Part shown: positions 39,113 through 47,742 of the stretch, piece after piece | Layout of the letters: every line of letters starts with the position of its first letter | Position numbering within the stretch: position 1 is the first letter of the stretch | Source of the DNA: Anaerolineales bacterium | GTDB taxonomy: Bacteria > Chloroflexota > Anaerolineae > 4572-78 > J111 | Assembly (NCBI GenBank): GCA_015075405.1 | Contig: JABTUK010000006.1 | Location: forward strand, 248,001-312,000 | Length of the DNA: 64,000 bases | Direction: 5' to 3' | The notes under the pieces: generated by a model | Seen by the model: only the letters and a program-made list of their open reading frames with translations | What the model was told of the DNA's origin: nothing | Database searches by the model: none | Translations under genes and position numbers: made by a program

Positions 39113-42100
39113 TCAATTACCGCGAATGAGGTAAGTCCGAATTTCCTGAACCAACGGCGCGTTAAGAAACGAAGTTTTCCGCGTGGGGTCATCGAGTTGA
39201 GTCGCCAGCATCTCAACCAGATGGAGCGCCTGGTCACGAGCGGCCCGCGCCTGTTGGAGGTCATCCAATTGCTCCAGAGCGGAGCTGAGACCATGCAGGG
39301 CGCGAAGCTGGTCATAGGGGCGGTTCAAGGCTTGCCACCCGGCAACGGCGTATTTAAACGACTCGACAGCCTGAGTGGGATTCTCCTCAGCCAGAGCGAT
39401 GATCCCCCGTCCCTCGTGGAAAGCCGCTTCCGTTTCCGGGTTACTAACCTGACCGTAAGCCCGTTCCAGCCGCCGCAAGCAGGCCCGGGCAGCCAGCAGC
39501 CCCCCCACACCGGGCTGGCTGGCTAACCACCGGCAGGCGAAAAGCAACGGCAGGGTGCTGGCCGCCGGGTGAGCGTCGGGCGTGCGATCAATCACCTCCA
39601 GAAACTCCTGCATGAGGGCCGCCGCTTCCACTTCCAAACCCAGGCCGGCCAAAGCCCGCGCCAATTGGCCCAGGTGAGGTACGGTTGCTTGCACCTCGGC
39701 CAGCCCTCTAGCTCCAGGCAGCTCATCTTCTAACGCTTGTCGCGCTGCCTGGGGCTGGCCCAGGTCGTTGTGCATCCAACCCAGTAAGGCGCTGGCCCAA
39801 ACTCGCGGCACCGTCAAGGTCGGCAGGCTCTCCATCCACTCCGATAGGCGCTGGCGGCGAGCGAGCGCTGCGGCCCACTGCCCGCCAAGCCAATCCAGCT
39901 CAACCAATCGCACCAGGGCGAAGCCGACATTTACGCTGGCGTGAACGCGGGTGGCATAAGTCAGCAGTTCTTCCAAAGTCGTTCTGGCTTCCGCATAACG
40001 GCACATCCAGATCAAGCCGTCACCCATATTGACGTAGGCCCGGCAGACGTCGTGCGGCAGATCCTTCGTCAAGGCCCGGCGCAGGCTGTCTTGTAACATG
40101 GCCAGGCCCCGTTCCGGGTCTCGGTAGGAATACATGTAAGCTGAGCCAATGTTGTTCAAGGCATGGATCGTGACCTCCTCCGCCCCTAGGCGCTCGGCCA
40201 GGGCCAGGGCGCGCTCGCCCCAGGCTATCGCCTGATCTAGGTAATTAGCCGACATGTGCATCTGGGAAATGGCGCTGACCACATGCGCTAACTCGACGCT
40301 CTCCGGCTCTTGTTCCAACATCGCCAGGGCCAGGTAGTAATGGTGCAGCGACAGCGCCCGGTCGCCGCCCTCCCAATACAAGCGCCCCATCAGCCGCTGC
40401 ACGGCCCCTGCTTGCACCCGGTCGCCGAGCTGCTCAAACAGGGCCTGACCGGCTTCACAGACGGCCAGACCCTCCTGGAACTGGCCGGTCAGCCACAAGC
40501 ACTCACCCAATTGGCGCAGAGTTTCCGCTCGCCCGACCTGTTCCGCGGCGGGCCAGCGCTCCAGGGCGGCTCGGTAGAAACGGATGGCCTCATGCGGCGC
40601 TGCGACGCGCCGGGCCTGGTCGCCCGCTTGCCGCAGATAACGCACCGCCTTCTCCATCAGCCCGGCCTGCTCAAAATGGCGGGCCAACTGAACTGCCACT
40701 TGCTCCGTCTGCTCCCCGTACAGGGCCTCCAGCGCCAGGCCAACGGCCTCGTGCAGATAGGCCCGCTCCAGCTCATCCAGGTTGTGGTACAGGTAATGCT
40801 GGAAGAGATAGTGCCGGAAGCGGTACCGGGATAGACGCTGCTGACCCACCCTGTCCAACGCCTGGGCCGTAACCAGCCGGTGTTGTTTATCCAGTTCCCG
40901 GCTCAACTGCTGCACCAACCCCCGTTCGTTCACCTGCTGGACACGGGCCACCACCTCGGCGGTAAAGGTTTCGCCTTCGACGCTGGCAACGGCCAGGACG
41001 GCTTGTAAGTCTGCGGTCAAGCGAGTGATGCGCTGCTCAATCACGCCTTCTACTTTGGCAGGCAGTTTGGCCCACTTGATCGCTTCGCCTTCCACCCAAT
41101 AGCCCTCGGCATCCTGGCGCAAATCTCCCCGTTCCTGCATCTCCCGCAGCAGTTCAACCGTAAACAGGGCATGCCCCTCGGTCTGCTGGAACAGGGCCGC
41201 TCGAAACGCCTGCCCCAATCGGTTCGGCTGGGTATCCAAATACGCTGCCACAAAGCGCTGCCCTTCCGCCGGGGCCAGGTCGCCCAGGTCGAGCCAGATG
41301 TCGCCGTGCCGCCGCTTGAGTTCGCCCATCATCTCGGCCAAGGGATGGCGCACCTCACCTTGGCTCAAGGCGACTTCGTCCGGCCGGTAGGAGCCGACGA
41401 CTAATATCCGATCATAACCCACTTCCCGGCTCAAGTGAAAGAGCAAGGCATTGGACGAGGCGTCAACCCAGTGCAGGTCTTCCAGGATGAGCAATAAGGG
41501 GCGCTGGGCGGCCACGGTTTTGAGCAGGGCCATATATTGGGTCACGATCTGTTTCTGTTCCAAGCTGGCTCGCTGATCGTTGGTAGTCAGCGTCGTTAAT
41601 TGCTTGAACCAGGGCGCGTTAGCGGGAGCAAAGGTGGCCGCTCGCTCCAGCAAGGGTTCAGCCGGGATAAAACTCCCGATCAGGTCAGGCGCTTGCTTCA
41701 CCAGCGCCGGTACGGTGAGGGGCATCAACTCCCACAGCCGCCGAGCGTGCCCTGAGGTGATAAGTCTAGCGCCCCATTTGGCTGCCACATCGCCGGTTAG
41801 CATATTCAGGGCTTCGCGAAAGGGTAGATAGGGGTCGCCCAGGCCGGTATGCGCATTGCAGTTACCACTGAAGACGAGTAATTCAGGATCGCCTGCCTGG
41901 GCACGGCGGGCGAACTCTTGCAGCAATGTGGTCTTGCCCCGGCCGGCCCCGCCGATGACGAAGAGGATTTGCCCCTGATCAGAGCGAGCCGTCGCTAAGG
42001 CGGTCGCTAACTCGGCCAGTTCTCGCTCGCGGGCAACGAAGACAGGGGCTGGTTCTACTATGGATGTATCTTGGATCAGGAAAGGCGGCAGGGGAGTCGC

Positions 42101-42400
42101 CACAACTGGGACGGGCGAGGGGTTAGGGGGTCGGGTGGCAGGAGGTGGGGGTGGGGGCCGGGTGGGATAGGGTTCTGTCCGGGCAAAGGTGATGAATCGC
42201 TCGTATTCCTCCGGCGCAATATCCAGAGCGGTCGCCAAGAGCACGGCCAGTTCTTTGGAGGGACGGCGTTCACCCGCCTCAATTTTGCGCAGCGTAGTCA
42301 CCCCACAGCCGGCGCGATGGGCCAGTTCCTGTCGGGTTAAGTCCAATTCGCGGCGGCGGCGTCTGAGCCATTCACCGAAGGTGGGGTCATTATCCATCAT
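39113..42400 (-). CDS. Large regulator: XRE helix-turn-helix, AAA/NB-ARC-like ATPase, TPR repeats
   Basis: 1095 residues. XRE-type HTH at about 8-62 (RRRRELDLTRQELAHRAGCG, then VTTLRKIEAGERRPSKELA). A proline-rich linker (75-105) precedes an ATPase domain (about 120-400) with Walker A GGAGRGKTTLLQE and Walker-B-like LLLILEDLHWVD. The rest (about 560-1090) is TPR-like helical pairs. This layout is that of signal-responsive activators in which TPRs bind a ligand or peptide. It is divergent from the repeat-peptide gene at 42580, with three GGGTCAC repeats between them. Confidence 0.88.
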   Translation of the reverse strand: MMDNDPTFGEWLRRRRRELDLTRQELAHRAGCGVTTLRKIEAGERRPSKELAVLLATALDIAPEEYERFITFARTEPYPTRPPPPPPATRPPNPSPVPVVATPLPPFLIQDTSIVEPAPVFVARERELAELATALATARSDQGQILFVIGGAGRGKTTLLQEFARRAQAGDPELLVFSGNCNAHTGLGDPYLPFREALNMLTGDVAAKWGARLITSGHARRLWELMPLTVPALVKQAPDLIGSFIPAEPLLERAATFAPANAPWFKQLTTLTTNDQRASLEQKQIVTQYMALLKTVAAQRPLLLILEDLHWVDASSNALLFHLSREVGYDRILVVGSYRPDEVALSQGEVRHPLAEMMGELKRRHGDIWLDLGDLAPAEGQRFVAAYLDTQPNRLGQAFRAALFQQTEGHALFTVELLREMQERGDLRQDAEGYWVEGEAIKWAKLPAKVEGVIEQRITRLTADLQAVLAVASVEGETFTAEVVARVQQVNERGLVQQLSRELDKQHRLVTAQALDRVGQQRLSRYRFRHYLFQHYLYHNLDELERAYLHEAVGLALEALYGEQTEQVAVQLARHFEQAGLMEKAVRYLRQAGDQARRVAAPHEAIRFYRAALERWPAAEQVGRAETLRQLGECLWLTGQFQEGLAVCEAGQALFEQLGDRVQAGAVQRLMGRLYWEGGDRALSLHHYYLALAMLEQEPESVELAHVVSAISQMHMSANYLDQAIAWGERALALAERLGAEEVTIHALNNIGSAYMYSYRDPERGLAMLQDSLRRALTKDLPHDVCRAYVNMGDGLIWMCRYAEARTTLEELLTYATRVHASVNVGFALVRLVELDWLGGQWAAALARRQRLSEWMESLPTLTVPRVWASALLGWMHNDLGQPQAARQALEDELPGARGLAEVQATVPHLGQLARALAGLGLEVEAAALMQEFLEVIDRTPDAHPAASTLPLLFACRWLASQPGVGGLLAARACLRRLERAYGQVSNPETEAAFHEGRGIIALAEENPTQAVESFKYAVAGWQALNRPYDQLRALHGLSSALEQLDDLQQARAARDQALHLVEMLATQLDDPTRKTSFLNAPLVQEIRTYLIRGN

Positions 42401-42447
42401 CCACTCTCACTACCTGTTGGAACAGCCCAACAACTCCAGGGCTGATT

Positions 42448-42478
42448 GGGTCACTTTTTGGGTCACTGTTAGGGTCAC
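42448..42478. promoter_or_regulatory. Three GGGTCAC direct repeats, 12-bp period (candidate operator)
   Basis: GGGTCAC at 42448-42454, 42460-42466 and 42472-42478, exactly 12 bases apart, followed by an inverted half-site (AATGACC) at about 42481-42487. They lie between the divergent XRE-ATPase-TPR gene and the repeat-peptide gene. Exact spacing and position suggest cooperative binding by the regulator. Confidence 0.65.
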
Positions 42479-42579
42479 GGAATGACCTTACCTTTGAACC
42501 TGAACTGTGGTTGAATGATACCAACAATTTTAACAAATATCAAGTATCTCATCAAACCAAAACCAAAGGAGAATAAACC

Positions 42580-43035
42580 ATGAACTCAAAACCTATTTTT
42601 AAGCTGTTCAACCCAAGAGGAAAAGCCCAAACCGTGGTCCATCAAGGCATTTCTACCCTGATAATAAGCTCAGTGGTGCTCTCGCTGATCGCGCTTACAG
42701 CCTGGGCGCCAATAGTACGAGCCAGCGGACCCGAGCCTAACGGGCAACACACTATTGAGGCGCCCCCCAAGGCTGAGGTAAAACATGAAGTTGACCCTGA
42801 TGCCGATATTGGCCTGCTTGAATTCTTCAGCCCTGGTTATGGAGCACTCACCGGTGTACTCGAGGAAGCTGAAGTACTCCCGACAGTTGGGATGGGTATG
42901 GATGAGGACATAGGTCTAATGGATTTTTTTATCATACCCGATGAGGCTGGCGCGCCGCAGGCTGTTGAAACCGACGCCGATCAGGACATTGGCCTGATGG
43001 AGTTCAGCCCACAAACGCCCGTAGATCAAAGGTAA
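42580..43035 (+). CDS. Small exported protein with three DxDIGL(L/M)(E/D)F repeats (candidate signal precursor)
   Basis: 151 residues with a good ribosome site (AAAGGAG). A basic N-terminus and hydrophobic segment (about 24-46) end near AWAPIVRASG, a signal peptide or anchor. The mature part is acidic and has three copies of one motif: DADIGLLEFF (74-83), DEDIGLMDFF (108-117) and DQDIGLMEF (134-142), separated by variable Pro/Gly-rich spacers. I know no family with this motif. Repeated near-identical short units in an exported precursor, beside an XRE-ATPase-TPR regulator, look like multi-copy peptide-signal precursors. That role is inference. Confidence 0.75.
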   Translation: MNSKPIFKLFNPRGKAQTVVHQGISTLIISSVVLSLIALTAWAPIVRASGPEPNGQHTIEAPPKAEVKHEVDPDADIGLLEFFSPGYGALTGVLEEAEVLPTVGMGMDEDIGLMDFFIIPDEAGAPQAVETDADQDIGLMEFSPQTPVDQR

Positions 43036-43120
43036 TTCTCCAATAGAAAATGGGATGGACGAGTAGATTCCATTCCTATCTGATTTTTGCTAAAAAACTA
43101 ACGTATTCGGGCTATTCAAC

Positions 43121-43151
43121 AAAAAACGGTAGCCATCCGCTACCGTTTTTT
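43121..43151. terminator. Bidirectional terminator AAAAAACGGTAGC...
   Basis: Thirteen-base perfect arms with A-run and T-run ends and a 5-base loop, between the convergent peptide-precursor gene and Lrp-type regulator gene. It works on paper for both directions. Confidence 0.85.
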
Positions 43152-43234
43152 GTTTCCTTAAATAAAAGGTCGTTTTTTCGGCGGTCGGCCGTCAGTGGCC
43201 TGCCCTGAGCCTGTCGAACGGGTCGGCGGTCTTC

Positions 43235-43717
43235 CTACCACAAATCCGTATTCTTCACAATCCGCAAATACAAAAAGGTCTCGATCTCGCGCACTCCTTC
43301 GACTTCGGCCAGCTTGTCGGAGATGAAGTCGAGCAGATGGTCATTGTCGCGGCAGGCCACTTCCACCAAGATGTCGTAGGGGCCGGTGCAGATGGCTACA
43401 TAGCCCACTTCGGAAAATTTGGCAATTTCGGCGGCGGCTTCGCGTAACATAGTGCCTTCGGCTTTGATGGCTAACATAGCCGAAACTGAAACTCCCAGAG
43501 TCAAGGGGTCAGCCGCAGCAGATATTTTGATTAAACCGGAATCAATTAAGCGGTTGGCCCGTTGTTGAACGGTTGAGGGGGCTAAGCGTAATTCCGCTGC
43601 AATCTCGGCGTAAGGCCGGCGACCATCCGCTTGCAGCTTGCGGATGATCGCCAAATCTATCTCATCAACTTTGGGGGATTTGGTCACTGACACTCCAAGT
43701 ACAAAGGTGATAGACAT
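43235..43717 (-). CDS. Lrp/AsnC-family transcriptional regulator
   Basis: 160 residues. Helix-turn-helix (about 17-65: IDLAIIRKLQADGRRPYAEI, APSTVQQRANRLIDSGLI) and RAM effector domain (about 80-155). The core HTH starts at residue 12, so a start nearer SVTKSPKVDE is possible. These proteins sense amino acids or related metabolites. It is divergent from the aminotransferase/acyl-CoA synthetase operon, whose promoter lies in the shared 252-bp region, so it is the likely regulator of that operon. Confidence 0.93.
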   Translation of the reverse strand: MSITFVLGVSVTKSPKVDEIDLAIIRKLQADGRRPYAEIAAELRLAPSTVQQRANRLIDSGLIKISAAADPLTLGVSVSAMLAIKAEGTMLREAAAEIAKFSEVGYVAICTGPYDILVEVACRDNDHLLDFISDKLAEVEGVREIETFLYLRIVKNTDLW

Positions 43718-43889
43718 TAGGCTCTCACCTCAAATATCTGGCTTTTGATACTGTCCGTTTATTTTACGTTATTCAACCCTCATGTCAATCTGTCTTATGG
43801 AAATATAGGGGCAAAAACCCAATAAACAAAAAACATCAAAAAAAATGACTTTTTGCTATAATTTCGATACCAAAATGGCTAATTATCTG

Positions 43890-43918
43890 TTGACAATATA
43901 TTAAAATACTGGTACAAT
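43890..43918 (+). promoter_or_regulatory. Strong sigma-70-type promoter of the aminotransferase operon
   Basis: TTGACA (43890-43895), 17-bp spacer, TACAAT (43913-43918). The expected start site is about 45 bp before the ATG at 43970. The surrounding AT-rich region is where the divergent Lrp-type regulator should bind. Confidence 0.75.
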
Positions 43919-43969
43919 GCGGAAAAGTAAAGCAAGCCAACAGGCTGTTAAAAAAGGAAAAGGTCATTT

Positions 43970-45304
43970 ATGGTGTCTTTAACCAAATCCAATGCTCTGT
44001 TTGAAGCTGCTTCAACCTTACTACCGTTGGGGGTCACGTCCAACTTTCGGTACTGGGGGCCGACCGAAACTCGTTATATTGATCGTGGCAAAGGGGCGCA
44101 TCTGTGGGATATTGACGGTAATCGTTACATTGATTACCGCCTGGGTTTTGGCCCGGTCATTCTCGGCCACTCCGATGATCGGGTGGATGATGCCGTCTGC
44201 GAGGCCATCCGGCATGGTCAGAGTTTTGCTCTGGGTACGCCGCTGGAGGAGGAGGTAGCCCGTAAAATCACGGCTATGTGTCCGGGGGTAGACATGCTGC
44301 GCTTCACCACCACCGGCACCGAAGCGACCATGCATGCTATTCGCCTGGCCCGCGCCTACACCCGGCGGGAAAAAATTATTATGTTTGAAGGTCAATTTCA
44401 TGGCCTGCACGACTATGTCATGTTTACCTCGGCCATTGGCGGCGATGTTCACAGTAGCCGCTACAGCCCGGTAGCCATTCCGGTTAGCTCCGGTATTCCC
44501 GAAGCCGTGCGTAATATGGTTATTATGCTCCCTTTTAATGACCTGGAAGATCTGGAAGATGAGGTAGATCAGTCTTGGCATGATGTGGCGGCCATCATCG
44601 TTGAGCCAATTCTGGGCAACTGCGGGGGGATTCTGCCGGAACCGGGCTGGCTGGAGCTGATCCGCCGCTTGTGTGATGAAAACGGCATTGTCATGATTAT
44701 GGACGAGGTCAAAACCGGTTTCCGTATTGCCCGCGGTGGGGCGCAGGAACATTTTGGCGTCACCGCCGATCTGGTGACATATGCCAAGGCCCTGGGCAAC
44801 GGCTACCCCATCGCTGCCTTTGGCGGCAAGCGCGATATTATGGAACAAATTGGGCAGGGCGTGTCGCACGGGGGAACCTATACCGGCAACCGGGTGGGCC
44901 TGGCTGCGGCTAATGCCACGCTCGACATCCTGGCCAAGACCGATGCGTTGGAAGTTGTGGCTGAACGAGGCCGTGAGTTACAAACAGCCATCACCGAAGT
45001 GTTGGAGCGAATTGGGGTACCTTTTAGTGTTTCCGGCCACCCCAGCATGTTCAGTTTCTGGTTTAGCGAAGAAGCGCCCAAAGAATATCGGGATTGGTTG
45101 GTCTCCAACCGGGCCTTGCATGACCAAGTGGCCAGTCATCTGATTGAGCGGGGAGTGATGCCTGACCCTGACTCGCGTGAGCCGTGGTTTTTGAGCGCAG
45201 CCCATTCTTTGCAAGATATTGCCGACACCGCCAGCCTTTTGGAGGATACCTTGCGCGAGGTGCTGCGATCTCATGCTTTTGCCCCCAAATATGCTTATGC
45301 CTAG
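43970..45304 (+). CDS. Class III PLP-dependent aminotransferase (GSA-aminomutase-like)
   Basis: 444 residues. GTEAT (117-120) and QFHGLHDYV belong to the cofactor site, DEVKTGFR (Asp245) binds the pyridine N, and Lys273 (TYAKALGNGYPIAA) forms the Schiff base. SHGGTYTGNRVGLAAA is the family C-terminal motif. It resembles glutamate-1-semialdehyde aminomutase-type proteins, but the genomic setting (operon with an acyl-CoA synthetase, divergent Lrp regulator) points to catabolism of an omega- or beta-amino acid rather than heme synthesis. AAGGAAAAGG precedes the ATG. Confidence 0.9.
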   Translation: MVSLTKSNALFEAASTLLPLGVTSNFRYWGPTETRYIDRGKGAHLWDIDGNRYIDYRLGFGPVILGHSDDRVDDAVCEAIRHGQSFALGTPLEEEVARKITAMCPGVDMLRFTTTGTEATMHAIRLARAYTRREKIIMFEGQFHGLHDYVMFTSAIGGDVHSSRYSPVAIPVSSGIPEAVRNMVIMLPFNDLEDLEDEVDQSWHDVAAIIVEPILGNCGGILPEPGWLELIRRLCDENGIVMIMDEVKTGFRIARGGAQEHFGVTADLVTYAKALGNGYPIAAFGGKRDIMEQIGQGVSHGGTYTGNRVGLAAANATLDILAKTDALEVVAERGRELQTAITEVLERIGVPFSVSGHPSMFSFWFSEEAPKEYRDWLVSNRALHDQVASHLIERGVMPDPDSREPWFLSAAHSLQDIADTASLLEDTLREVLRSHAFAPKYAYA

Positions 45305-47561
45305 ACAAAACCTGGCTCCGCTGCTGGGCGCGCGCTCAGTGGCGCTGGTCGGCATCAGCCAGCCGGGCCGTTTTGGGGGACGACTTTACGCCAATTTGCG
45401 TGATTTTGGCTACACCGGCCAGATTTACGGGGTCAATCCCCGCTACCACTCCCTCTACGACCAGCCCTGCTACCCCTCGCTCAGCGACCTGCCCAACCGA
45501 CCCGACTGCGCCATCCTGGCCGTGCCCAACGGGCGGCTGCTCGAATCCTTTCAGGAAACAGCCGCGCTGGAAATTCCGGCGGCGGTTATCTTTGCCAGCG
45601 CGTATTTACCCCCCTCTCCCTCCCCCCGTGCGCGGGGGGAGCAGGAGGGGGGTATCAACTCACCGGCTGAGGATTCAACATTGAACGTTCAACGTTCAAA
45701 CGTTTCTTTGCAGGATCAACTGGCTGAAATTGCCAACGCCAACGGCATAGCCGTCTGCGGGCCGAATTGCATGGGTTTTTTTGCCCTGGAAGAACGGTTG
45801 GCGGTCTCCGGTTATGAGTCGAACCCGGCCATGCCCGCCGGAAGTGTGACGCTCATCAGCCACAGCGGCTCGATGTGGGATGCTCTTTTACAAAATAACC
45901 GGCGGGTGCATTTCAACTACGCTATCTCCTCCGGCAACGAAATGGTCACCAGCCTGGCCGACTATATTCAGTTTGCCCTGACTGACCCGTCCACGCGGGT
46001 CATCGGCCTCTTTTTGGAAACGGTGCGCGACCCGCAGACCTTCAAAGCGGCGCTGATCGAGGCGGCGGAGCGTGACGTACCGATTGTAGCCCTCAAGGTG
46101 GGGCGGAGCGAGCGCGGGGCGCGGCTGGCCCAGGCTCACAGCGGCGCGTTGGCCGGGGCCGATGCGGCCTACGAGGCTCTGTTTGCCTACTACGGGGTGC
46201 GCCGGGTCAAATCGCCCGATGAGCTGATGGACACGCTGGAACTATTGGCGACCGGCATGCGCGCCTCAAGCCGGACCATCACCGCCATCTGCGACTCCGG
46301 CGGCGAGCGCGGCATGTTGGTTGACCTGGCCGAAGCCGAGGGCATCGAATTTACGCCCATTTCCGAGGCCACGTCGGCTCGTCTGGCCGAAATTCTCGAA
46401 CCCGGCCTTGATCCCATCAATCCCCTCGATGCCTGGGGAACCGGCAACGACTATGCCCGTATTTTTCAGGAGTGCCTGCAAACCCTGGACTCCGACCCGC
46501 TGACCGGCCTGAATGTTTTTGCCGTAGACCTGACTCACGCCAGCGATTTCAGCCCAACCTACGTCGAGGTCGCCCTGGCCGCCCAGCCTCACCTAACCCA
46601 TCCGCTGACATTCTTGGTCCATCTCGCCGCCGCCGCCGGGGACAGCCAGATTTCGCGCCTCCGCCAGGCCGACATTCCGGTGCTGCTGGGTACAGAGACG
46701 GGCTTGCGGGCCATCCGGCACGTGTTGGAGTACAGTGAGTTTCAGAGGCGAAGAGGCGGGGAGGCGAAGAGGCGAGGCGGCGAAGAGGCGAGGCGGCGAG
46801 GCGGGGGAGCAGAGGAGATTTCACGCCTCACGCCTCACGCCTCACGCCTCACGCTCCTGACCGAATTGCGTCAACTATTGCAATCGGCCACCGGCCCCCT
46901 TGACGAATTTGCCAGCAAGGAAATTTTGCGGGCCTATGGGATAGCGACTCCGGCGGAGGCAGTGGCGACTTCGCTGGCCGAGGCCATTTATGTGGCCGAG
47001 ACGATAGGTTATCCGCTGGCTCTGAAAACCGCCGCCGGAGAACTGCACAAAAGCGACCGGGGCGGGGTACGGCTCAATGTGAGGGACGCGGCAGCTTTGA
47101 CCGAATTTTATCTTGAGTTTGAGGATCGCTTTGGTTCGCGGGTACTCATCCAGCAGATGATTCCGGCGGGGGTGGAACTGCTGCTGGGTCTGGTCAACGA
47201 CCCGCAGTTTGGGCCGATGTTGGCGCTGGGCACAGGCGGCATTTTTGTCGAAGTGCTGCGCGATCACCGGCTGTTGATGCTGCCCACCACCCCGGCAGAT
47301 GTGCGGAAGGCGCTGCTGAGTTTGCGGAGCGCCGCGCTGCTCAAGGGGGCGCGCGGGCATCCGGCGGCAGATATTGAGGCGGTTGTAGACGCCGCCATGC
47401 GGCTGGCGGCCCTGGCTGCCGACCTGGGCGACCTGATTGCCGAGGTTGATATTAACCCACTCATAGTTTTACCCAGTGGGGCCGTCGCGGTAGATGCGCT
47501 GATAGTTCCTAAATATAGCCGATCCAGAAAAGTTTTCGCCGCTAAAACAGGTAGCAAGTAG
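45291..47561 (+). CDS. ADP-forming acyl-CoA synthetase (acetate-CoA ligase-like) with repeat insertions
   Basis: About 756 residues from ATG 45291 or 45297; it overlaps the aminotransferase stop. CoA-binding domain (RSVALVGISQPGRFGGRLYA), central succinyl-CoA-ligase-like domains with SHSGSMWDALL and the phospho-His motif AHSGALAGADAAYEAL, and a C-terminal ATP-grasp domain (SKEILRAYGIATPAEAVATS; DINPLIVL). It converts an acid plus CoA and ATP to acyl-CoA and ADP. Two repeat blocks are read in frame: CCCCTCTCC hairpin (45607-45654) and GAGGCGAAGAGGCG units (46744-46854). The stop codon lies in the GTAGCAG repeat. Confidence 0.9.
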   Translation: MLMPRQNLAPLLGARSVALVGISQPGRFGGRLYANLRDFGYTGQIYGVNPRYHSLYDQPCYPSLSDLPNRPDCAILAVPNGRLLESFQETAALEIPAAVIFASAYLPPSPSPRARGEQEGGINSPAEDSTLNVQRSNVSLQDQLAEIANANGIAVCGPNCMGFFALEERLAVSGYESNPAMPAGSVTLISHSGSMWDALLQNNRRVHFNYAISSGNEMVTSLADYIQFALTDPSTRVIGLFLETVRDPQTFKAALIEAAERDVPIVALKVGRSERGARLAQAHSGALAGADAAYEALFAYYGVRRVKSPDELMDTLELLATGMRASSRTITAICDSGGERGMLVDLAEAEGIEFTPISEATSARLAEILEPGLDPINPLDAWGTGNDYARIFQECLQTLDSDPLTGLNVFAVDLTHASDFSPTYVEVALAAQPHLTHPLTFLVHLAAAAGDSQISRLRQADIPVLLGTETGLRAIRHVLEYSEFQRRRGGEAKRRGGEEARRRGGGAEEISRLTPHASRLTLLTELRQLLQSATGPLDEFASKEILRAYGIATPAEAVATSLAEAIYVAETIGYPLALKTAAGELHKSDRGGVRLNVRDAAALTEFYLEFEDRFGSRVLIQQMIPAGVELLLGLVNDPQFGPMLALGTGGIFVEVLRDHRLLMLPTTPADVRKALLSLRSAALLKGARGHPAADIEAVVDAAMRLAALAADLGDLIAEVDINPLIVLPSGAVAVDALIVPKYSRSRKVFAAKTGSK
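45607..45654. repeat. In-frame TACCCCCC...GGGGGGTA hairpin in the acyl-CoA synthetase gene
   Basis: C-rich and G-rich arms encode a Pro/Arg/Gly loop (PPSPSPRARGEQEGG) inside the CoA-binding part. The same kind of element is found in both type I oxidoreductase genes (31298, 55510). Confidence 0.75.
46744..46854. repeat. In-frame GAGGCG and TCACGCC tandem repeats in the acyl-CoA synthetase gene
   Basis: About 110 bases of GAGGCGAAGAGGCG-like units followed by TCACGCC heptamers encode an Arg/Gly/Glu-rich linker (RRGGEEARRRGGG, LTPHASRLT) at the junction of the ligase and ATP-grasp parts. Confidence 0.8.
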
Positions 47562-47721
47562 CAGGTAGCAGGTCATAAATTTGTGCTACCTTGCTACCTG
47601 CTACCTTGATGGTTGAGAGAGAATTTTTCTGGACACCTATATGAAAAAGTCCACAGATACCCACAGATGATAAAGATAAAAAACAAAAATTTTATCTGTG
47701 TCCATCTGGGTTCATCTGTGG
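47550..47721. repeat. GTAGCAG hairpin and TCCACAGATACC hairpin
   Basis: GTAGCAAGTAGCAGGTAGCA (47551-47571) pairs with TGCTACCTTGCTACCTGCTA. A second inverted pair, TCCACAGATACCCACAGATG and CATCTGGGTTCATCTGTGGA, spans 47650-47721. Together they fill the space between the synthetase and acyl-CoA dehydrogenase genes. Confidence 0.7.
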
Positions 47722-47742
47722 ACTAATAAAGAAAGAGGTCCT

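Noticed and set aside
42580..43035. RiPP or lanthipeptide precursor
   Set aside because: No Ser/Thr/Cys-rich core, no double-Gly leader and no modification enzyme nearby. A multi-copy exported signal or binding protein fits better.
43970..45304. hemL (glutamate-1-semialdehyde aminomutase) for heme synthesis
   Set aside because: Similar fold, but the operon partner is an acyl-CoA synthetase and an Lrp-type regulator is divergent, with no other heme genes around, so a catabolic aminotransferase is preferred.
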